A DNA stretch of 64,000 nt from Aurantimonas sp. 22II-16-19i (GTDB taxonomy: Bacteria > Pseudomonadota > Alphaproteobacteria > Rhizobiales > Rhizobiaceae): NCBI RefSeq assembly GCF_002088275.1, contig NZ_AQQS01000013.1, positions 1-64,000 on the forward strand, in the 5' to 3' direction. This document shows positions 1 through 8,337 of this stretch, one piece after another; position 1 is the stretch's first letter, and each line of letters opens with the position of its first letter. The notes beneath the pieces are model-generated. The model made no database searches. It was not told where the DNA came from and worked only from the letters and a program-made list of their open reading frames with translations. The position numbers and the translations under genes are program-made.

Positions 1-167
1 TCGGACCGCATGGTGGTCGCGATCGACCAGTAGGCGGCGTTGTCCTGAGCTTCCGAGACCCGGTAGCCGGTGGAGATGCGGCCCTGGGTCGTGTCGAGGG
101 CGTTGTTGATCGACTGCAGGCTCTGGAGAGCCGTCATTGCGGAAGTATTGGTGTTGATGCTGGTCAT
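1..167 (-). CDS. Flagellin, N-terminal part (cut by the window edge)
   Basis: The first 55 codons of a flagellin gene, which runs off the left edge. The protein opens with MTSINTNTSAMTAL, the conserved coiled-coil D0 region, and continues through GRISTGYRVSEAQDNAAYWS. It would be the filament subunit exported through the flagellar type III channel. It is the most downstream member of the minus-strand flagellin array visible here. Its codons are a patchwork of the two neighbouring flagellins: TCGGACCGC and the GTGTTGATG near the start match the gene at 824-2116, while the SEAQ segment matches the gene at 2403-3692. The family call is secure; the full length is not visible. Confidence 0.93.
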   Translation of the reverse strand, partial: MTSINTNTSAMTALQSLQSINNALDTTQGRISTGYRVSEAQDNAAYWSIATTMRS

Positions 168-245
168 TCTCTGCGTCCCATACGCGAGTATAATTTGGGA
201 ACAGTCCGGATCGGCCGGAATAACGAAACGGCATCATGCCTGCGA
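168..245 (-). promoter_or_regulatory. Conserved flagellin leader (copy 1)
   Basis: The stretch just upstream of this flagellin ATG closely resembles the leaders of the flagellins at 2116 and 3692. It keeps a CGTCCCATACGC block, a GGCCGG block and, at 230-244, CGGCATCATGCCTGC, whose core GGCATCATGCC is a perfect 11-bp palindrome about 63 nt from the start codon. This level of noncoding conservation suggests an untranslated-leader control element. Flagellin mRNA leaders are targets of FlbT in related alphaproteobacteria; applying that here is inference. Confidence 0.55.
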
Positions 246-730
246 TCTTTGTTTGTTTGATCGCTTCGTCATGACCAGACTTTGGGTCCCGGACTCACTC
301 CAAACCCTTAACACGCAATGTTAACGCCGGCGGACACAGATTCAACGCTAATGGAACACAAAGATTGGTAGTTAATTCTTAGGCGTTAACCTTATTTATT
401 TACCAGCTCGATTCATCATGAATCGTCGGTTCACGCGACATCCCGCGATCCAGCGCCATTCCCCAGCTTGGAGCGCCGGCCAAAGCGGCGATGGCCGATC
501 CTGCAAGGTCGGACCGGCGTCTGCCGCGATGTCGGGATGCAAGCGCCGTCCGGCCAACCTCTGATCGCGACACGCCAGGCCGGCTCTCTTGTGGACCCAG
601 GCGAAACCGCGTGAGTGGGCGGGCCCGGTGCGGGTGCGGGTGGCGGCAAAGAGGGTTGCGCGCGAGCCGGACGACGTGAGGGCCGCGCCTGCGGCGGCCG
701 ACGGGCGGGCGTTGCGCCTGAAGCAGACAG

Positions 731-775
731 CCGAAACGAAAAAGGCCCGGCAGATTGCCGGGCCTCTCGTTTCGG
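731..775 (-). terminator. Flagellin terminator, extended hairpin
   Basis: A 10-bp perfect stem (AGGCCCGGCA at 743-752, TGCCGGGCCT at 756-765, 3-nt loop) followed on the minus strand by a T run. Outer arms CCGAAACGA (731-739) and TCGTTTCGG (767-775) extend the symmetry. It lies 49 nt past the stop of the flagellin at 824-2116 and would end its transcript. Confidence 0.85.
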
Positions 776-823
776 TGGGCGATCGATCGCGAGACTGTCG
801 CGATCGATCGAGGGCGTTTTCCC

Positions 824-2116
824 TTAGCGGAAGAGCGACAGCAGCGATTCCGAGGAGGAGTTGGCGATCGAGAGCGCCTGGACGCCGAGCTGCTGCTGGG
901 TCTGCAGCGCCTTGAGGCGGGTGGACTCTTCCGTCATGTCGGCGTCGACCAGCGTGCCGACACCTTCGGAGACGGTATCCATCAGCTTGGAGACGAAGTC
1001 GGTCTGCATCTCGACGCGGTTCTGGATGGCGCCGAGGCTGGAGGCCGCGCTGGTGACCTGCGACAGCGCCTCGTCGACCACCTTGATGAAGTTCTTGATG
1101 TCGGTGACCGACGCCGTGGCGATGTCGATGTCCATGACCGACGTCGCATCGGCGGAAGCCGTGCTGGTGGCGGTCGCCGTTGCGGCGAGGCCGAGGCTGG
1201 CCGCGGTGATGCCGGTGGTGCCGGAAGCCGCCGCGTCGCCCAGCGAGAAGGTGTCGGTCGAGGCGAGGACGACGTTGTCAGTGGCGTTGATCGACACGTC
1301 GATGCCGATGATGTCGGCATCCTTCAGGGCCTGGGTCAGGACGGCCGCCAAGTCGGCGTTCGAGCGGATCGTCGTGTCGGTGAGGCCGGCGTCGAGCAGC
1401 GTCTGGTCGGTGATCTCGACCGTCTTGGCCGCAGCGCCGCCCTGCTTGACCGAGAAGGTCACGAGGTCGTTGGCATTCGCGAAGGACACCGCACTCGTCT
1501 CGACCGTCGCGGCGACGCCCGAGTTGTTGGTGTAGGTGGTCAGGTCGATCGTCTTGTCGAGAATGCCCTCCTGGATGCCGCCCGACGCGACGTCGCCGAA
1601 GAGGCGGATGTCGGTGATGTCGACGGCGATCGAGCCGACGGTCAGCGAGCCGGTGGCGTCACGGGCGATCGAGGAGACGATTTCCTTGTTGAACGCCGTC
1701 GAGGAGCCGGTGGAGAGCCAGTTCTGGCCGGAGAAGGAGGCCGATTCCGCGATCGTCTGCAGCTGGCCCTGGAGGGCGGTGATCTCGGACTGGACCTTCG
1801 CCTTGTCGACGCCGTCGGAGGTGGCGGTGGTCAGCTTGGCCTTGATCGTGTCGAGCATGTCCTTGGCCGAGTCGAGGCCGGTATAGGCGGCGTCGACCGT
1901 GGCGGCACCGATGCCGAGCGAGTCGGCGACGGCGGACAGGGCGTTGTTGTCGGACCGCATGGTGGTCGCGATCGACCAGTAGGCGGCGTTGTCCTTGGCG
2001 TCGGCAACCCGGTAGCCGGTGGAGATGCGGCCCTGGGTCGTGTCGAGGGCGTTGTTGATCGACTGCAGGCTCTGGAGAGCCGTCATTGCCGAAGTATTGG
2101 TGTTGATGCTGGTCAT
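824..2116 (-). CDS. Flagellin
   Basis: A 430-residue flagellin, the helical filament subunit. The conserved N-terminal D0/D1 region (MTSINTNTSAMTALQSLQ, residues 1-140) and C-terminal D1/D0 region (about 340-430, ending SSSESLLSLFR) flank a shorter, threonine- and alanine-rich variable middle. The C-terminal end is identical in the next flagellin upstream (2403-3692). The start is the ATG that gives the family-typical MTSI N-terminus. It stands alone between its own leader (2117-2195) and terminator (731-775), so it is probably transcribed singly. No FlaF or FlbT gene is in the window. The particular fla letter cannot be assigned. Confidence 0.97.
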   Translation of the reverse strand: MTSINTNTSAMTALQSLQSINNALDTTQGRISTGYRVADAKDNAAYWSIATTMRSDNNALSAVADSLGIGAATVDAAYTGLDSAKDMLDTIKAKLTTATSDGVDKAKVQSEITALQGQLQTIAESASFSGQNWLSTGSSTAFNKEIVSSIARDATGSLTVGSIAVDITDIRLFGDVASGGIQEGILDKTIDLTTYTNNSGVAATVETSAVSFANANDLVTFSVKQGGAAAKTVEITDQTLLDAGLTDTTIRSNADLAAVLTQALKDADIIGIDVSINATDNVVLASTDTFSLGDAAASGTTGITAASLGLAATATATSTASADATSVMDIDIATASVTDIKNFIKVVDEALSQVTSAASSLGAIQNRVEMQTDFVSKLMDTVSEGVGTLVDADMTEESTRLKALQTQQQLGVQALSIANSSSESLLSLFR

Positions 2117-2195
2117 TGTCGAAGTCCCGTACGCAGAACATACTCGAGGGACATTCCGGGTTGGCCGGTATGGCGAAACGGCATCATGCCTGCGC
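2117..2195 (-). promoter_or_regulatory. Conserved flagellin leader (copy 2)
   Basis: Second copy of the leader shared by three of the four flagellin genes. The palindrome GGCATCATGCC sits inside 2180-2194, about 64 nt upstream of the ATG, and is preceded by the same GGCCGG block and a CGTACGC motif. The position relative to the start codon is held within 2 nt among the copies. Function is inferred from conservation only. Confidence 0.55.
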
Positions 2196-2326
2196 CCCTT
2201 ACTCTTTCCCGGGGCAGCTTCGCGATGGCCAATTGATGCGACGCCCGATCATTATAAAAGCTTAATTTCGCCGAGAGGCACGAAAACCGCTGATCGGAAA
2301 GAAGAATTAGGCTTAACGGAACGTAA

Positions 2327-2355
2327 AAAGGGCCCGGCGTGATGCCGGGCCCTTT
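2327..2355 (-). terminator. Flagellin terminator
   Basis: A 12-bp perfect stem, AAAGGGCCCGGC (2327-2338) and GCCGGGCCCTTT (2344-2355) with a 5-nt loop, followed by T residues on the minus strand. It lies 47 nt past the stop codon of the flagellin at 2403-3692. Confidence 0.88.
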
Positions 2356-2402
2356 CGTCTGGTCGAAGGCTCGGGGAAGGAAAACCCCTTCCCTTCCAGT
2401 TC

Positions 2403-3692
2403 TTAGCGGAAGAGCGACAGCAGCGATTCCGAGGAGGAGTTGGCGATCGAGAGCGCCTGGACGCCGAGCTGCTGCTGTGTCTGCAGCGCCTTGAGGCGGG
2501 TGGACTCTTCCGTCATGTCGGCGTCGACCAGTGAACCGACACCTTCGGAGACGGTATCCATCAGCTTGGAGACGAAGTCGGTCTGCATGTCGATGCGGTT
2601 CTGGATCGCACCGAGGCTGGAGGCCGCGCTGGTGACCTGCGAGAGCGCCTCGTCGACCACCTTGATGAAGTTCTTGATGTCGGTGACCGACGCCGAGGTG
2701 ATGTCGATCGTGTCGACGGCCGCGGCACCGGCGGATGCCGAGGTGGTGGTCGCCGCCGTGGTGTTGAGGCCGAGGCTGGCCGCGGTGATGCCGGTGGTGC
2801 CGGAAGCCGCCGCGTCGCCGAGCGAGAAGGTGTCGGTCGAGGACAGGACGACGTTGTCCGTGCCGTCGATCGAAACGTCGATGCCGGTGATGTCGGCATC
2901 CTTCAGGGCCTGGGTCAGCACGGCGGCCAGATCGGCGTTCGACCGGATGGTGGTGTCGGTGAGGCCGGCGTCGAGCAGCGTCTGGTCGGTGATCTCGACC
3001 GTCTTGGCCGCAGCGCCGCCCACCTTCACCGAGAAGGTCACGAGGTCGTCGGCAGCGGCGAAGGACACCGCGGTCGTCTCGACCGTCGTGGCGACGCCCG
3101 CGGTGTTGGTGTACTTGGTCAGGTCGATGGTCTTGTTGAGGATGCCCGTGTCAACGCCGGCCCCGTTGTCGGAGAAGAGGCGGACACTGGTGATGTCGCC
3201 GGCGATCGAGCCGACGGTCAGCGAGCCGGTGGCGTCACGGGCGATCGAGGAGACGATCTCCTTCGACAGGGCCGTCGAAGAGCCGGTGGAGAGCCAGTTC
3301 TGGCCGGAGAAGGAGGCCGATTCCGCGATCGTCTGCAGCTGACCCTGGAGGGCCGTGATTTCCGACTGGACCTTGGACTTGTCGACGCCGTCGGAGGTGG
3401 CGGTGGTCAGCTTGGCCTTGATCGTGTCGAGCCTGTCCTTGGCCGAGTTGAGACCGGTATAGGCAGCGTCGACCGTGGCGGCGCCGATGCCGAGCGAGTC
3501 GGAGACGGCGGACAGGGCGTTGTTGTCGGCCCGCATGGTGGTCGCGATCGACCAGTAGGCGGCGTTGTCCTGAGCTTCCGAGACCCGGTAGCCGGTGGAG
3601 ATGCGGCCCTGGGTCGTGTCGAGGGCGTTGTTGATCGACTGCAGGCTCTGGAGAGCCGTCATCGCGGAAGTATTGGTGATGATGCTGGTCAT
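2403..3692 (-). CDS. Flagellin
   Basis: A 429-residue flagellin very similar to its downstream neighbour. N-terminal MTSIITNTSAMTAL and C-terminal SSSESLLSLFR regions are nearly identical; differences cluster in residues about 170-330, the surface-exposed middle. It has the SEAQDNAAYWS variant found also in the partial gene at the window edge, against ADAKDNAAYWS in the gene at 824-2116. Its own leader (3693-3772) and terminator (2327-2355) indicate a single-gene transcript. The array looks like recent tandem duplication with some gene conversion. Confidence 0.97.
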   Translation of the reverse strand: MTSIITNTSAMTALQSLQSINNALDTTQGRISTGYRVSEAQDNAAYWSIATTMRADNNALSAVSDSLGIGAATVDAAYTGLNSAKDRLDTIKAKLTTATSDGVDKSKVQSEITALQGQLQTIAESASFSGQNWLSTGSSTALSKEIVSSIARDATGSLTVGSIAGDITSVRLFSDNGAGVDTGILNKTIDLTKYTNTAGVATTVETTAVSFAAADDLVTFSVKVGGAAAKTVEITDQTLLDAGLTDTTIRSNADLAAVLTQALKDADITGIDVSIDGTDNVVLSSTDTFSLGDAAASGTTGITAASLGLNTTAATTTSASAGAAAVDTIDITSASVTDIKNFIKVVDEALSQVTSAASSLGAIQNRIDMQTDFVSKLMDTVSEGVGSLVDADMTEESTRLKALQTQQQLGVQALSIANSSSESLLSLFR

Positions 3693-3772
3693 AATCTGCG
3701 TCCCATACGCGAATATACAATAACTGGGACAATCCGGGTCGGCCGGGATAGCAAAACGGCATCATGCCTGCG
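3693..3772 (-). promoter_or_regulatory. Conserved flagellin leader (copy 3)
   Basis: Third copy of the shared flagellin leader, with CGTCCCATACGCGA next to the ATG, a GGCCGG block, and CGGCATCATGCCTGC at 3757-3771, about 65 nt from the start. The flagellin at 5322 does not carry it, so that gene is probably controlled differently. Confidence 0.55.
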
Positions 3773-3964
3773 GTCTTTTGCTCTTCGTCTTCGACCGCCT
3801 CGCTATGACAACCAACATGCGCCCTCACCCCTTCCGATGAGTTAACTGGAAGAGCCAAACAGGCGACTTGCGATTAAGACTAAAAAGCGTGGTTAATTTA
3901 GGTAAAATGCTCGTAGTTAATTGATTTTGACTAGAAAGTACGTAGTACAATTGGTCTTTCAGAC

Positions 3965-3991
3965 ATAAAAAAGCCGCCCCGAAGGGCGGCT
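3965..3991 (-). terminator. Flagellin terminator with UUCG loop
   Basis: A textbook intrinsic terminator on the minus strand: AGCCGCCC / GGGCGGCT stem (3972-3991) closed by a C(UUCG)G tetraloop and followed by six T residues. It lies 32 nt past the stop of the flagellin at 4024-5322. Confidence 0.93.
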
Positions 3992-4023
3992 CGATGCGAC
4001 GTCTGGCTGTCGCTGGAGGACGA

Positions 4024-5322
4024 TCAGTTCTGGAAGAGCTGCATGATCGCCTGGCTGGAGGAGTTGGCGATCGAGAGCGCCTGGACGCCGAGCTGCTGCT
4101 GGGTCTGCAGCGCCTTGAGGCGGGTGGATTCCTCGGTCATGTCGGCGTCGACCAGCGTGCCGACGCCCTTGTCGATCGTATCCATCAGCTTGGACACGAA
4201 GTCCTTCTGCATGCTGACGCGGTTCTGGATGGCGCCGAGGGTCGAGGCTGCGGTCGTGACCTGCGACAGCGCGGAATCGACGACGCGGATGTAGTTGTTC
4301 ACGTCGGCCGCGGTGATGGTCGACAGCGAGATGTCGATGTCCATCACCGAGATCGCCCCTGCCGAGGCAGGCGAGGTCGTGGCGGCGGTGGTGTTCAGGC
4401 CGAGGCTCGTCGCGGTCAGGCCGGTGGTGCCGGAGGCGACGGCGTCACCCAGCGAGAAGTCGTCGGTGGAGCCGAAGACGACGTTGTCCGTGGCGTCGAT
4501 GGTCACGTCGATGCCGGTGATGTCGGCATCCTTCAGCGCCTGCTTCAGGACGGCGGCGAGGTCGGCGTTGGACCGGATGGTGGTGTCGGTGAGGCCGGCG
4601 TCGAGCAGCGTCTGGTCGGTGATCTCGACCGTCTTGGCCGCGGCGCCGCCCTGCTTGACCGAGAAGGTCACGAGGTCGTCGGCAGCGGCGAAGGACACCG
4701 CGGTCGTCTCGACCGTCGTGGCGACGCCCGAGGTGTTGGTGTACTTGGTCAGGTCGATCGTCTTGTTGAGGATGCCGGTGTCCGTGCCGGCACCGTTGTC
4801 GGAGAAGAGCCGGATGTCGGTGATGTCGACGGTGATCGAGCCGACGTTCAGCGCGCCGTCCGAGCTGCGCGACAGCGAGGAGACGATCTCCTTCGTCAGC
4901 GATGACGAGGAGCCGGTGGACAGCCAGTTCTGGCCGGAGAAGGAGGAGGAGTCGGCGATGGTGCGCAGCTGCTCCTGGAGAGACTTGATCTCGTCCTGGA
5001 CCTTGGCCTTGTCGACGCCGTCGGCCGAACCGGCCGTCAGCTTGGCCTTGATCGTGTCGAGCACGTCCTTGGCGGAGGCCAGACCGGTATAGGCCGAATC
5101 GACGGTGGCCTCACCGATGCCGAGCGAATCGTAAACGGCGGACATCGCCGAATTGTCCGAACGCATGCCGGTCGCGATGGACCAGTAGGCGGCGTTGTCC
5201 TTGGCTTCTGCGACGCGGTAGCCGGTCGAGATCTTGTTCTGGGTCTCCTCCATCGCCCTGTTGGTCTGCTGGAGGGTCTGCAGGGCCGTCATTGCAGCGA
5301 CGTTGGTGATGATACTCGTCAT
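4024..5322 (-). CDS. Flagellin, divergent paralogue
   Basis: A 432-residue flagellin and the first of the array in transcription order. It is less like the other three: N-terminus MTSIITNVAAMTALQ, KISTGYRVAEA in place of RISTGYRV, and a C-terminus ending SSSQAIMQLFQN. The middle region still shares long stretches with the gene at 2403-3692. The ATG at 5322 is chosen over an in-frame TTG at 5331 because an AAAGG ribosome site sits 8-10 nt before the ATG and would abut the TTG. Its leader lacks the conserved block of the other flagellins. Confidence 0.95.
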   Translation of the reverse strand: MTSIITNVAAMTALQTLQQTNRAMEETQNKISTGYRVAEAKDNAAYWSIATGMRSDNSAMSAVYDSLGIGEATVDSAYTGLASAKDVLDTIKAKLTAGSADGVDKAKVQDEIKSLQEQLRTIADSSSFSGQNWLSTGSSSSLTKEIVSSLSRSSDGALNVGSITVDITDIRLFSDNGAGTDTGILNKTIDLTKYTNTSGVATTVETTAVSFAAADDLVTFSVKQGGAAAKTVEITDQTLLDAGLTDTTIRSNADLAAVLKQALKDADITGIDVTIDATDNVVFGSTDDFSLGDAVASGTTGLTATSLGLNTTAATTSPASAGAISVMDIDISLSTITAADVNNYIRVVDSALSQVTTAASTLGAIQNRVSMQKDFVSKLMDTIDKGVGTLVDADMTEESTRLKALQTQQQLGVQALSIANSSSQAIMQLFQN

Positions 5323-5416
5323 ACTAGTCAACCTTTACAGGCAAGCTGCCCGTTCATTGGGCGCCACCATCTCCAAAGGCCCTCGCTTCATGCCGGCGCC
5401 GATGAAGTTAACCTAG

Positions 5417-5448
5417 TTTTTTAACGTTAAACGCCGGTTAAAACGGCG
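5417..5448 (-). terminator. Possible terminator after fliP
   Basis: On the minus strand CGCCG-TTTTAAC-CGGCG (5432-5448) is followed by TTTAACG and a run of A residues. The stem is only 5 bp, so this is a weak candidate for the end of the long rod/ring operon. Confidence 0.4.
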
Positions 5449-5465
5449 GGGTCGATCACCGAACG

Positions 5466-6254
5466 TCAGAAGAATGAACGCACCAGCGATCCCACCAGCA
5501 TGTTCCATCCGTCGATCAGGACGAAGAACAAGATCTTGAAAGGCAACGAGATGATCGTCGGCGGCAGCATCATCATGCCCATCGACATGGTCAGTGTCGC
5601 GACGATCATGTCGATGACCAGGAACGGCAGGACGATCAGGAAGCCGATCTCGAACCCTCGCCGCAGCTCCGAAATCATGAACGCCGGGATGAGGACCCTC
5701 AGATCGACGTCGCGCTCGTCGGCGGCCCCCTGCTCTTCCGGCTCCACCCGATCGCGGCTGTTGTTCGCCGCGAGGCTGTCGAACAGCGCGAGATCCGACG
5801 GGCGGACCTGGGTCAGCATGAAGTCCTTGAAGGGCTCCGAGATGCGGTAGAACGCCTCCTCCTCGGTGATCTCGTTGGAGAGCATCGGCTGCAGGCCGTC
5901 GCGCCATGCCTTGTCGAAGGTCGGAGCCATGACGAAGAAGGTCATGAACAAAGCGAGCGAGATCAGGATCAGGTTGGCGGGCGTCGTCTGCAGGCCGAGC
6001 CCCGTGCGCAGGATCGACAGGGCGATGACGATGCGGGTGAACGACGTCACCATCACCAGGAGACCCGGCGCGATCGACAGGACGGTGACGATGCCGAACA
6101 GCTGGACGATGCGGCCGGAGACCGAGGCGTCGCCTTCCGGCAACAGGTCGGACAGCGTCTGGACGACGTTGCTGGAGCTCTGGGCGAGGCTCGGATGGAC
6201 CGCCAGGAGAAGGACGCCGGCCGCCAGCGCGCAAGCGAGGAGGCCGCGTCTCAT
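5466..6254 (-). CDS. fliP: Flagellar export gate protein FliP
   Basis: A 262-residue inner-membrane protein of the flagellar type III export gate, where FliP subunits form the core of the export pore with FliQ and FliR. A cleavable signal peptide (MRRGLLACALAAGVLLLAVHPSLAQ) is followed by a first membrane segment with SFTRIVIALSILRTGLG, an acidic loop containing EEEAFYRISEPFKDFM, and C-terminal membrane segments with the family signature FEIGFLIVLPFLVIDM and MGMMMLPP. The ATG overlaps the fliL stop as ATGA, so the two are translationally coupled. fliQ and fliR are not in the window, as in other rhizobial fla clusters where fliP ends the operon. Confidence 0.97.
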   Translation of the reverse strand: MRRGLLACALAAGVLLLAVHPSLAQSSSNVVQTLSDLLPEGDASVSGRIVQLFGIVTVLSIAPGLLVMVTSFTRIVIALSILRTGLGLQTTPANLILISLALFMTFFVMAPTFDKAWRDGLQPMLSNEITEEEAFYRISEPFKDFMLTQVRPSDLALFDSLAANNSRDRVEPEEQGAADERDVDLRVLIPAFMISELRRGFEIGFLIVLPFLVIDMIVATLTMSMGMMMLPPTIISLPFKILFFVLIDGWNMLVGSLVRSFF

Positions 6255-6790
6255 TCCGCCACCATCGTGCGGATCAGATAGTCGACCACCGCCGGCGAGC
6301 GCAGCTTGGCGCGCTCGCGCAGATCGTCGCGAAGGTGGAGGAGGCCGCGCGATCCCTCGACCTGGGCCAGCTGCACCGATCTGAGGAAGGCCAGCGTATC
6401 GGCCTCGATCTCCGCCGCCAGGATCTCGGCGTTGACGCTGCCGTCCTGCTTGACGACGAGGGAGGCCTCGATTCGCAGCCACGAATCCGTCGGCGAGTAG
6501 ATGTTGGTGAGGACGGGCTTCAGCTCGACCAGCTGCAGCGGCGTCGGCTCGTCTTCCGCCTTGGCGATGTCCGACTTCGCCGGCGCCTTGGCGTCCGCTT
6601 CGGCATGCGGTTCGGGCTCGGCGGGTTGGGCGGGCTCGGCCGGCGGCGCGCTGGAACCGAGTACGGAGCCGAGCCCCGCTCCGGCGCCCGCCGCGATCAG
6701 CGTGACGACCACCGCGGCGATGATGGTCGGCATCATGCCGCCCTTCTTGCTGCCGCCCGCATCCTGTTCCGAATTGTCCGTCTCGGCCAT
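6251..6790 (-). CDS. fliL: Flagellar basal-body-associated protein FliL
   Basis: A 179-residue single-pass membrane protein that supports the stator around the flagellar motor. A short charged cytoplasmic start is followed by one membrane segment (about 20-45, IIAAVVVTLIAAGAGAGLG), a Pro/Glu/Ala-rich linker and a periplasmic FliL domain (about 85-179) with YSPTDSWLRIEASLVV. The end overlaps the fliP start. The gene follows flgH after a 210-nt gap (6791-7000) in which no other gene is visible, so either an internal promoter or a long spacer separates fliL-fliP from the ring genes. Confidence 0.95.
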   Translation of the reverse strand: MAETDNSEQDAGGSKKGGMMPTIIAAVVVTLIAAGAGAGLGSVLGSSAPPAEPAQPAEPEPHAEADAKAPAKSDIAKAEDEPTPLQLVELKPVLTNIYSPTDSWLRIEASLVVKQDGSVNAEILAAEIEADTLAFLRSVQLAQVEGSRGLLHLRDDLRERAKLRSPAVVDYLIRTMVAE

Positions 6791-7000
6791 CGAGCAAAGC
6801 CTTCTTTAGCTCAGGGACCGGTCCGGGCGGTTCGTCATGACCCGCGACCCCGACCAGTCGCCCCTTGCGTAAACCGGCTTGCTATCGCGAGACTTGCGCG
6901 GGCCGAGAAAGCCCTGCCCGAAACGGATCGACCTCCGGCCGGGCGGGAGCCTGGCCGGAGGTCGAGGGTCGAAGGACGTCGAGAACGGCGTCCGGCGCGG

Positions 7001-7711
7001 TCAGTAGGGAGCGACGATGTCGTAGATCTGCTGGCCCCAGCCCGGCTGCTGCACCTCGGTGAGCCGGCCGCGTCCGCCGTAGGAAATGCGCGCCTCGGCA
7101 ATCTTGTCGTAGTCGATCGTGTTGTTGGGCAGGATGTCGCGCGGCCGGATGATGCCGGCGATCGACAGCACCCGCACCTCGAAGTTGACCCGCATCTCCT
7201 GCTGGCCGGAGATGAACAGGTTGCCGTTGGGCAGCTTCTGCGTGACGACCGCGGCGACCGACAGGTTGATCTTCTCCGAACGGGTGACCTTGCCCTTGCC
7301 TTCGGCTTCGGACGAGCCGTCCGCCGACAGGCTGGCGTCGACATCCGGCAGCACCCAGTTGCCGAGGAAGCCGCCGAGGCCGAGCTTCGCCCCGACGCCC
7401 GAGGTGCGCGAGCGCTTCGAGTTGTTGTCGAGCGACGCCTGATCCTTGATCTCGATCTTGACGGTGACGATGTCGCCGACGTCGAGGGCGCGCGGATCCT
7501 GGTAGAAGTCCGCCCGGTCGTCCGACCACAGCGAATGGCGCGAGCTCGGACCGGCGGCCGGGAACGCGGCCGGCTGGACCGTCACCGGCGGGTATTCATA
7601 GAGACCGCTGCCGACCGGCGACAGCTGCGGCTCGCGCAGGAAGTCTTCCTTGGTGGTCGAACAGCCGGCGAGCGCCGCGAGGACCGAAACTGCAACCAGC
7701 GTCTTGTTCAC
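7001..7711 (-). CDS. flgH: Flagellar L-ring lipoprotein FlgH
   Basis: A 236-residue outer-membrane lipoprotein that forms the L-ring bushing of the basal body. The N-terminus MNKTLVAVSVLAALAGC is a lipoprotein signal with lipobox LAGC. The FlgH signatures SLWSDDRADFYQDPRA, GDIVTVKIEIKDQASLDN and the C-terminal GIIRPRDILPNNTIDYDKIAEARISYGGRG are all present. A GTG start at 7711 is chosen because a GTAGGAGA site lies 8-9 nt upstream and because it gives the lipobox at the right distance; there is no ATG in frame nearby. It follows motE by 11 nt. Confidence 0.96.
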   Translation of the reverse strand: MNKTLVAVSVLAALAGCSTTKEDFLREPQLSPVGSGLYEYPPVTVQPAAFPAAGPSSRHSLWSDDRADFYQDPRALDVGDIVTVKIEIKDQASLDNNSKRSRTSGVGAKLGLGGFLGNWVLPDVDASLSADGSSEAEGKGKVTRSEKINLSVAAVVTQKLPNGNLFISGQQEMRVNFEVRVLSIAGIIRPRDILPNNTIDYDKIAEARISYGGRGRLTEVQQPGWGQQIYDIVAPY

Positions 7712-7722
7712 GAACGCGTCTC

Positions 7723-8337
7723 CTACGCCGGCGGCGCGGCGGTCGTGCCGGCGGCCGTCTTCTGCACAATGCGGCCGGCGATCTCGGCGGCGGTGTTGGT
7801 GTCCATCTCGGCCAGGATCGAGCTCGCCTGGCGCGGCTTCAGCTTGACGAGGACGGAGGCGGCGGCGTCGCGGTCGAGCTTGCCGAGCTGGGCCGCGGCG
7901 GACGTCGCATTCATCTTGGCATAGATGTCGACGACGATGACCGAGGCGCTGTCGAGGAACTTCTTGCGCTCGGCGAGCCACTCCTTGTAGTCGGCGCGCC
8001 GCCGCTCCAGCTCGTCGATCTGCTTGCCGACCTCGCTCTCCAGTTCCATCAGCTTGGCCCGCTGCAGGGAATAGCGCTGCTCCTGCGCCTTGTCGGCGAT
8101 GTTGAGGCAGTATTTCTCCACCTCGGTCGCCGGCGCCGGCGGTCCGACGGGGTTGCCGTTCTCGTCGATGACCCGCAGCTCCTGGGGCGGGATCACCGGC
8201 CTCTGGGCGGCCGCGTCGCCCTGGCCGCCGGCGCCGGCGGCCAGGGCACCGACCGTGGAGAGACAGAGGATCGCCCCGGCCAGAAGCGCCTTGGAGCCAG
8301 CGAGGGTCGTCCGGATCGTCATCGTCATCGTCATCAT
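7723..8337 (-). CDS. motE: Motility protein MotE (MotC chaperone type)
   Basis: A 204-residue exported protein. The signal peptide (about 1-34) ends near ALAAGAGG; a charged coiled-coil region (about 80-130, with ELESEVGKQIDELERRRADYKE) follows; the C-terminal half (about 140-195) resembles the MgtE N-terminal helical repeat, with LGKLDRDAAASVLVKLKPR. In Sinorhizobium, MotE is a periplasmic chaperone for the motor protein MotC. The position between flgI and flgH is the same here, which supports the call. The start overlaps the flgI stop as ATGA. The start codon is followed by a repeated MTMTM run encoded by a short ATG-containing repeat. Confidence 0.85.
   Translation of the reverse strand: MMTMTMTIRTTLAGSKALLAGAILCLSTVGALAAGAGGQGDAAAQRPVIPPQELRVIDENGNPVGPPAPATEVEKYCLNIADKAQEQRYSLQRAKLMELESEVGKQIDELERRRADYKEWLAERKKFLDSASVIVVDIYAKMNATSAAAQLGKLDRDAAASVLVKLKPRQASSILAEMDTNTAAEIAGRIVQKTAAGTTAAPPA

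Noticed and set aside
755-2236. Long plus-strand open frame (493 codons) across the first complete flagellin
   Set aside because: It is the antisense of a secure flagellin gene; its Gly/Arg/Asp-rich translation comes from the GC-rich third-position pattern.
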